This document shows, in pieces, positions 36,004 to 40,748 of a stretch of 40,748 bases of DNA; position 1 is the stretch's first letter; each line of letters opens with the position of its first letter. The notes under the pieces were generated by a model, which saw nothing but the letters and a program-made list of their open reading frames with translations, was not told where the DNA came from and did not search any database. The stretch comes from Streptomyces sp. CBMA156 (GTDB taxonomy: Bacteria; Actinomycetota; Actinomycetes; Streptomycetales; Streptomycetaceae): NCBI RefSeq assembly GCF_014596515.1, contig NZ_MSJQ01000265.1, forward strand, positions 1 through 40,748. Direction: 5' to 3'. Position numbers and translations under genes: made by a program.

Positions 36004-36437
36004 TCACCGAAGCCGACGAGGCCCTGCTGCGCCGCGCCATCGCCATCGCCGCCCGCGCGGTCGTCCTGGGAGACGCCCCGTACGGCTCCCTGCTGGCCGG
36101 CCCGGACGGCGGGGTCCTCGCCGAGGCCCACAACACCGTGCGCCGCGACGACGACATCACGGCCCACCCCGAGCTGAAGCTCGCCCGCTGGGCCGCCCGC
36201 GAACTCGACCCCGACGCGGCCGCACGCACCACGATGTACACCAGCTGCCGGCCGTGCGGGATGTGCGGCGGCGGCATCGTCCGCTCCGGCATCGGCCGGG
36301 TCGTGTACGCGCTGTCGACGGAGCAACTCGTCGCGCTCAACCCGGAGTCCGGCGCCTGGCCGGTGGTGGCGCAGGAGGGCCCGGCCCTGTACGAAGAGGC
36401 CCGGACCCCCGTCGAGGCCTACTACCGGTCCCGCTGA
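36000..36437 (+). CDS. Cytidine/guanine-deaminase-like zinc enzyme
   Basis: 145 residues from ATG 36000, coupled to the oxidoreductase by a 4-base overlap. Zinc site: HPE (His56, proton-shuttling Glu58) and TSCRPCGMCGGG (Cys86 and Cys89). Length and motif order fit the cytidine/deoxycytidylate deaminase superfamily, nucleoside or guanine deaminase branch. Pro instead of Ala in the H-x-E motif is a common variant. Substrate is uncertain: a nucleobase, or a heterocyclic intermediate given its oxidoreductase partner. Confidence 0.92.
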   Translation: MITEADEALLRRAIAIAARAVVLGDAPYGSLLAGPDGGVLAEAHNTVRRDDDITAHPELKLARWAARELDPDAAARTTMYTSCRPCGMCGGGIVRSGIGRVVYALSTEQLVALNPESGAWPVVAQEGPALYEEARTPVEAYYRSR

Positions 36438-36450
36438 CGGCCCGGGGCGG

Positions 36451-36540
36451 ACCCGGAGGAGTCGGAGACCCGGAGGACCCGGAGGAGTCGGCCCGGAGCC
36501 GGGGCCGCCGGGCGGCAGCCGGGATCGGGCGGCAGCCGGG
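36451..36540. repeat. Intergenic direct repeats upstream of the PLP lyase
   Basis: ACCCGGAGGAGTCGG occurs at 36451-36465 and 36477-36491; GGGCGGCAGCCGGG occurs at 36510-36523 and 36527-36540. They fill the 150-bp gap up to the promoter. Confidence 0.8.
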
Positions 36541-36551
36541 CCGGAAAGCAG

Positions 36552-36599
36552 TTGGCCCAGGCACGCCACGAGTTCGACAATCGTCGGATGACCGACGAT
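36552..36599 (+). promoter_or_regulatory. Leaderless promoter and start-codon hairpin of the PLP lyase
   Basis: TTGGCC (36552-36557), 18-base spacer, GACAAT (36576-36581), 6 bases, ATG. ATCGTCGG (36580-36587) and CCGACGAT (36592-36599) pair perfectly with ATGA as the loop, placing the start codon at the tip of a dyad. Confidence 0.6.
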
Positions 36600-37697
36600 C
36601 AGAGCCTGCCCCACCGACGCCGTGCGGCCCGCAGGTCCGCCACCCGCTTCCTCTCCGGCGACCGCGTCCTCAGCATCCGCGAGCGCCTCACCCAGCTCGC
36701 CGCCCTGGACGGCCTGGACGCCGTCCCCGACATCTACGGCGACGACGGGCCGGTGCGACAGCTGGAGGAACGGACCGCCGCACTGCTCGGCAAGGAGGAC
36801 GCGGTCTTCTTCCCGACCGGGACGATGGCCCAGCAGGTCGCCCTGCGCCACCACGCCGAGCGCACCGGCAACCCGGCCGTGGCCCTCCACCCGCTCAGCC
36901 ACATCGAGCGGCACGAGCGGCACGCCCACACCCAGCTCACCGGCCTGCGCGGCCTGTGGCCCACCACCGAGCAGCGCCAGCCCACCCCGGCGGAACTCCA
37001 CGCGCTGGGCGAGCCGTTCGGCACCCTGACGGTCGAACTCCCGCTGCGCGACCCCGGCTACCTCCTCCCCACCTGGGAGGAGCTGACCGCCCTCGTCGCC
37101 GCCGCCCGCGAGGCCGGCGCCCGGGTGCACTTCGACGGCGCCCGGCTCTGGAACACCACCGTCCACTTCGACCGGCGGCTCGACGAGATCGCCGCCCTCG
37201 CCGACAGCGTCTACGTCTCCTACTACAAGGACCTCGGCGGCATCAGCGGGGCCGCTCTCGCGGGCGACGCCGCCCTCACCGCGTACGCCCGCACCTGGCG
37301 CCACCGCTACGGCGGCAAGCTCTTCCAGCAGTGGCCGGCCGCCCTCGCCGCCCTCCACGGCCTGGACACCGTGCTGCCCCTCCTGCCCGACTGCGTCCGC
37401 CACGCCGCGACCACCCTCGCCCCGGCGCTGGCCGCGCTTCCCGGTGCCCGCCTCCACCCGGCGGTCCCGCCCACCCACGAGTTCCAGCTCTGGCTCCCCC
37501 ACCCCGCCGAGGCCCTGAACGCCGCCCACCTGGCGCTCGCCGAGCAGGAGGGGATCTGGTTCGTCTCCCACTGGGAGGACGCCGCCCCCGGCCTCGCGAT
37601 GGCCGAGGTCAGCCTCGGCGAGCAGGCCCGCTCCTGGACCGCCGACGAGGTGACCGGGGTCGGCCTCCGCTTCCTGGAACTGGCCGCGAAGGGCTGA
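36588..37697 (+). CDS. PLP-dependent beta-eliminating lyase/threonine aldolase family protein
   Basis: 369 residues from ATG 36588 (an upstream in-frame TTG at 36552 lies in the promoter). Fold-type I aminotransferase-like: DIYGDDGPVRQLEERTAALLGKEDAVFFPTGTMAQQVAL is the cofactor pocket start, VHFDGARLWN holds the Asp183 that binds the pyridine nitrogen, and SVYVSYYKDLGGISGAAL contains Lys214, the likely Schiff-base residue. Low-specificity L-threonine aldolases have SLSKGLG at this point; SYYKDLGG is a recognised variant, so the substrate could differ. RHRYGGKLFQQWPAALAAL continues the family pattern. Monocistronic, closed by a 9-bp hairpin. Confidence 0.9.
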   Translation: MTDDQSLPHRRRAARRSATRFLSGDRVLSIRERLTQLAALDGLDAVPDIYGDDGPVRQLEERTAALLGKEDAVFFPTGTMAQQVALRHHAERTGNPAVALHPLSHIERHERHAHTQLTGLRGLWPTTEQRQPTPAELHALGEPFGTLTVELPLRDPGYLLPTWEELTALVAAAREAGARVHFDGARLWNTTVHFDRRLDEIAALADSVYVSYYKDLGGISGAALAGDAALTAYARTWRHRYGGKLFQQWPAALAALHGLDTVLPLLPDCVRHAATTLAPALAALPGARLHPAVPPTHEFQLWLPHPAEALNAAHLALAEQEGIWFVSHWEDAAPGLAMAEVSLGEQARSWTADEVTGVGLRFLELAAKG

Positions 37698-37750
37698 CCG
37701 AGGACAGCCGGCCGCGAAGGGCCGGCCGGCCCCGGAGCGACCCGCCGGGC

Positions 37751-37772
37751 GGCCGCCAAACGGTTGGCGGCC
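37751..37772. terminator. 9-bp hairpin between lyase and NADAR genes
   Basis: GGCCGCCAA (37751-37759) pairs perfectly with TTGGCGGCC (37764-37772) across ACGG, 54 bases past the lyase stop. TTGGCG may double as the -35 of the NADAR promoter. Confidence 0.6.
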
Positions 37773-37800
37773 CCCGAACCCTTTGTGTCAGGATGACGAT

Positions 37801-38379
37801 ATGAGCGAGATGCACGTGGGGGACCTGGCCGCCGTCCGCAGCCGCGAGGAGCTGGCCGCGGCGATGGCCGACGGGGCGCGTCCGAAGTGGGTGATGTTCT
37901 GGGGGCACACCGAGCGCAAGGGCGGCGGGACCAGGCAGGAGTGCCTGAGCCAGTGGTGGCCGGGCGAGTTCACCGTCGACGGGGTCACGTACGCCTCCGC
38001 CGAGCACTGGATGATGGCCGGCAAGGCCCGGATGTTCGGTGACGAGGAGATCGTGCGGCGGGTGCTGGCGGCCCGGACGCCCGCCGAGGCGAAGAAGCTG
38101 GGCCGGCTGGTCCAGGGCTTCGACGACGAGACCTGGGTGGCCGGCCGCTTCGAGCTGGTGGTGGCGGGCAACGTCGCCAAGTTCGGCCAGGACGAGGCAC
38201 TGCGCGGCTACCTGCTGGGCACCGGCGACCGGGTCCTGGTCGAGGCCAGCCCGCTGGACCGGATCTGGGGCATCGGGCTCGCCGCCGACGACATCCGGTC
38301 CCAGCAGCCCACCGAGTGGCGCGGGTCGAACCTGCTCGGCTTCGCGCTGATGGAGGCCAGGGCCCGGCTGGCCGCGTGA
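37801..38379 (+). CDS. NADAR/YbiA-family N-glycosidase
   Basis: 192 residues from ATG 37801. Family landmarks: VMFWGHTERKGG, LSQWWPGEFTVDGVTYASAEHWMMAGKARMF (Glu-His-Trp-Met core), GFDDETWVAGRFELVVAGNVAKFGQ, LVEASPLDRIWGIGLAADD and WRGSNLLGFALMEAR. Members cleave N-glycosidic bonds in riboflavin-pathway intermediates (as in RibX/COG3236) or remove ADP-ribose from guanine bases. CAGGAT ends 6 bases before the ATG with no Shine-Dalgarno sequence, so a leaderless start is plausible. It overlaps the membrane-protein gene by GTGA. Confidence 0.94.
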   Translation: MSEMHVGDLAAVRSREELAAAMADGARPKWVMFWGHTERKGGGTRQECLSQWWPGEFTVDGVTYASAEHWMMAGKARMFGDEEIVRRVLAARTPAEAKKLGRLVQGFDDETWVAGRFELVVAGNVAKFGQDEALRGYLLGTGDRVLVEASPLDRIWGIGLAADDIRSQQPTEWRGSNLLGFALMEARARLAA

Positions 38380-39539
38380 GTACGGTCGCCGCGCTGCTGG
38401 ACGGGACGGTGGTGGCCTCGGCCGCCGTCGCCCTGGTCCTGGCGCCGAGGGTGCTACGCCGCGAGGCCCCGGCCCGGCGGCCCGGCCGCGTGTTCGGCCG
38501 CGTGTTCGGCCCGGAGCCGGTGTTGGCGGCCGTCGTCGCGCTGGTCTTCCTCAACCAGGTCCTCGTCGCGGTCTACGTGGACCGGGTGCACGGCGGCGAC
38601 GTCTCCTTCATCACCCGCCACCTGCCGCCCGGGTGGTTCGACGTCCCGCGTCTGGGCCCGCTCGCCGCCCGCTTCCCCGCCCCGGAGCTGCTGGCCCCGT
38701 CCGTGCTCCGGGTCCAGGCCTTCCTCGAACTGCCGCTGGTGCTGCTGGCGTTCACCGCCGTCGTCCGGCGGCTGGACCGCGCGCTGTACGTCCGGCTGGC
38801 CCGCTCGCCGCTGATCCCGCTCGCCGCCGTCGCCTACACGGTGGCGTTCGGCGCGGTGGAGTGGCACCTGCGGAATCCGTACACCGTGGACGACCTCGTC
38901 CTGCGCGGGCTCGCGGCCTGCCTCACGCCCCCGCTCATCGCCCGGCTGGCCCGGAGCGAGCCCGGGACCGGCGGCGAGCCCGGAGCCGACGGACAACCCG
39001 GAGCCGACGGCGAGCCCGCCCGCAGCCTGTTCCGCTTCGCGCTCGACCTGTGGGCGTACGGCCAGCTGATGCTGGTGCTGTACGACACCGTGCTGCTCTA
39101 CAACCTCGCCCGGATCGGCGACCGTCTCCCGTCCGCCGCGGCCGCGCTGGCGGTGCTCGTCGCCACCCGTGCCGTCCCGGCCCGGGCCCCGCGGCCGCCC
39201 GGCCCGCACACCGCCGCACTCGCCGGCACGATCGGCCGGGCCCTCGCGCTGTTCCTCGTCCCCGCGCTGGCGATCCGGTACGCGCAGACCTTCGGCACGC
39301 CCGAACTCGCCGCCCTGGCAGGGCTCCTGGTGGTCGGCGCGGCGGTCCGCAGGGACGCGTCGCCGCTCCTGCTCCCGGCCCTCGCCGGAGCCGCCGCCGG
39401 ATGGGCCGTCGCGACCCTCGCTCCGGGCCCCTACTACGAGGCCACCCTCCTCCGGAGCGCGACCGGCGCACTTCTCGCAACGACCGCCCTCTGCGCGCTC
39501 CTTGACACCACTCGGACACGACTGGTCGTGCACTCTTAA
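38376..39539 (+). CDS. Polytopic membrane protein of unknown function
   Basis: 387 residues from GTG 38376, overlapping the NADAR stop by 4 bases, so translation is coupled. About eight to ten hydrophobic segments (for example 5-25, 48-66, 115-132, 148-165, 226-246, 255-270, 285-305, 315-330, 338-355). A Gly/Glu/Asp/Pro-rich loop with repeated EPGADG-type units lies between the middle segments, and a GRVFGRVFG repeat near the N-terminus comes from a 12-bp duplication. No transporter motif was recognised. The coupling to NADAR is the only functional hint. Confidence 0.75.
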   Translation: MSTVAALLDGTVVASAAVALVLAPRVLRREAPARRPGRVFGRVFGPEPVLAAVVALVFLNQVLVAVYVDRVHGGDVSFITRHLPPGWFDVPRLGPLAARFPAPELLAPSVLRVQAFLELPLVLLAFTAVVRRLDRALYVRLARSPLIPLAAVAYTVAFGAVEWHLRNPYTVDDLVLRGLAACLTPPLIARLARSEPGTGGEPGADGQPGADGEPARSLFRFALDLWAYGQLMLVLYDTVLLYNLARIGDRLPSAAAALAVLVATRAVPARAPRPPGPHTAALAGTIGRALALFLVPALAIRYAQTFGTPELAALAGLLVVGAAVRRDASPLLLPALAGAAAGWAVATLAPGPYYEATLLRSATGALLATTALCALLDTTRTRLVVHS

Positions 39540-39607
39540 CTCCCCAGCCACATACTGACGCCAGGATGTCACGCAGTCAGGGTCTGGATGGACAGGTTGG
39601 GGCGATC

Positions 39608-40748
39608 ATGCGCATGCGGCCGACGGCACAACCCGCGGGCCGACAGCCGGAGGGCGAGCAACAGGTCGCCGAACTCCGCGCAGAACTGGACGAGTTACTC
39701 CGTGCGAGCCGCTACGCGAGTCAGCGCGAACGACGACTGGACGAGGCCGTCCGGGCCGCCCCCGGCCGCCAGCGGCCGGACGACGAGCTGTTGCGGCAGC
39801 TCGCCCAGGCCCGCACCCTGCGCGAGGGCCTGAGCGCCCGCTGCCTCCAACTCAGCGACCAGCTGGAGGAGTTGGAGAGCCGGATCAGGCAACGGCAGCA
39901 GCAGCCGCCATCACCTCAGCAACAGCCGTCACCGCAGCAGCACCCGCAGCCGCCGGCGCAGCAGCACCAGCCGCCACCGCCACCACCACCACGGCAACAC
40001 CGGCAGCAGGCCGCGCCGCCGCCCGTCCGCCCCGACATCGGCGCCCTCACCGAGCGGATCACCGCCCTCCACCGGTCCGGCTCCCTCGCCGAGGCCACCG
40101 AGGTGATCGACGCGGCCGCCGCCCGCCTCACCCCCGCCGACGCCGCGCTGCTGGTCGGGATGCTGTCCCGGTACGGCCCGGCCGGCGCCTCCCTCCAACT
40201 CGCCCGCGGCATCGCCGGGTCCGCGCCCGAGCACTCCGTCGCCGTGCTCGCCGAGCTGCGCGAACTGGGCCTGGCCGAGGAGGCCGCCGAGGTGTTCCAC
40301 GCCTTCTGGAGCCACCCGGCCGCCTCCGTCCCCGGCCTGCTCTCCGCGCTGGAGCGGGCCGGGCTGGCCGCCGACAGCGCGACGCTGCTCTGGGAGTGGG
40401 GCTCGGCGCCGGTGACCGAGCTGACCTCCCTCGCCGCCTGCCTCCAGCAGCACGGCCGGGCCGGCGACGTCCGGACCCTGCTGCGCCAGGCCGCCGGCCG
40501 CTCCACCCCCGACCTCGCCGACCTCGCGACCGGCCTGCCGCCCGCGCTCGCCACCCTCCTGCTGAACGAACTCGCGGTCCTGCGCCCGCCCGTCGAGGTC
40601 GTCCGGCTGGCCGCCGCCCTGGACGGCGCCGGCACCGTCCGCACCTACACCAGCGTGATCCTGCCCCAGCTGCGCCCGGTGGTGCTGTTCTGCGTCATCA
40701 CCTCCACCATCGGCACCCTGCAACTCTTCGACGAGAACTACGTCCTGA
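39608..40748 (+). CDS. Coiled-coil/helical-repeat protein that turns into a sugar ABC permease sequence; runs off the window
   Basis: 380 codons are readable from ATG 39608 (GGGG 5 bases upstream); an in-frame ATG at 39566 would add 14 residues. Residues ~18-100 form a charged coiled coil (VAELRAELDELLRASRYA, LRQLAQARTLREGL, LEELESRIRQRQ). A Gln/Pro/His tract (~100-140) follows, then helical repeats of Ala/Leu/Glu type (for example VLAELRELGLAEEAAEVFHAF). From about residue 335 the sequence becomes AALDGAGTVRTYTSVILPQLRP and VLFCVITSTIGTLQLFDENYVL, the EAA loop and next membrane segment of CUT1 sugar permeases. The final TGA (40746-40748) is out of frame, so the gene continues. The whole may be chimeric. 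Confidence 0.6.
   Translation, partial: MRMRPTAQPAGRQPEGEQQVAELRAELDELLRASRYASQRERRLDEAVRAAPGRQRPDDELLRQLAQARTLREGLSARCLQLSDQLEELESRIRQRQQQPPSPQQQPSPQQHPQPPAQQHQPPPPPPPRQHRQQAAPPPVRPDIGALTERITALHRSGSLAEATEVIDAAAARLTPADAALLVGMLSRYGPAGASLQLARGIAGSAPEHSVAVLAELRELGLAEEAAEVFHAFWSHPAASVPGLLSALERAGLAADSATLLWEWGSAPVTELTSLAACLQQHGRAGDVRTLLRQAAGRSTPDLADLATGLPPALATLLLNELAVLRPPVEVVRLAAALDGAGTVRTYTSVILPQLRPVVLFCVITSTIGTLQLFDENYVL

Noticed and set aside
40746..40748. TGA at the very end of the window as the stop of the last gene
   Set aside because: The gene frame reads TAC GTC CTG A, so this TGA is out of frame and the gene continues beyond the edge.

Overview
The window is chromosomal DNA of a high-GC actinomycete, almost certainly Streptomycetaceae (Streptomyces or Kitasatospora). 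Third codon positions are nearly always G or C, GTG and TTG starts are common, and several family pairings are typical of this group: a DUF2690 XRE protein, an RNase Sa relative, many NarL-type two-component systems, and an HrdA/HrdB-type sigma factor beside dnaG. I see no prophage, insertion sequence, CRISPR array, tRNA or rRNA.

Layout. 1-3.1 kb: the tail of an unknown gene, glutamate decarboxylase with two strong terminator hairpins, and a membrane-anchored XRE/DUF2690 regulator. 3.2-7.8 kb (minus strand): dgt, dnaG and a principal-type sigma factor, an actinobacterial counterpart of the macromolecular-synthesis operon. 8-14.5 kb: an SGNH lipoprotein, a PAC2 protein, a GNAT acetyltransferase, an ADP-ribosylglycohydrolase, a winged-helix/nuclease-fold protein and a membrane-tethered guanyl RNase. 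14.8-19.2 kb: pyruvate phosphate dikinase (ppdK) and tRNA-dihydrouridine synthase (dusB), each with its own terminator. 19.3-23.2 kb: a DesK/DesR-like two-component operon ending in a DUF4097 protein, divergent from two small genes of unknown function. 23.2-28.3 kb: two regulator/exporter modules, XRE(MmyB-like)-DHA2 and MerR-hydrolase-DHA1. 28.4-33.3 kb: a small ORF, an alpha/beta hydrolase, a PAP2 phosphatase whose frame runs 318 bases into the opposing response regulator, a second two-component pair whose kinase carries an extra extracytoplasmic C-terminal domain, and a small membrane protein. 33.4-40.7 kb: a serine hydrolase, an Lrp/AsnC regulator divergent from an F420-type oxidoreductase/deaminase pair, a PLP lyase, a NADAR protein coupled to a polytopic membrane protein, and a last gene cut by the window edge.

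How genes work together. The clearest logic is regulatory. The MerR gene lies between two near-identical 19-bp-spacer promoters, one firing the exporter and one firing the downstream hydrolase; both look leaderless. Many other genes between 22 and 38 kb have a TANNNT-like hexamer 6-7 bases before the ATG and no Shine-Dalgarno sequence, again suggesting leaderless mRNAs. The oddest feature is the last gene: its first ~335 residues are coiled-coil and helical-repeat protein, then in the same frame it becomes the EAA-loop segment of a CUT1-type sugar ABC permease. That is either a real fusion or a chimeric join near a contig end. I found no convincing new defence or mobile system. The unusual kinase topology, the tethered RNase and the winged-helix/nuclease fusion are the best candidates for undescribed biology.
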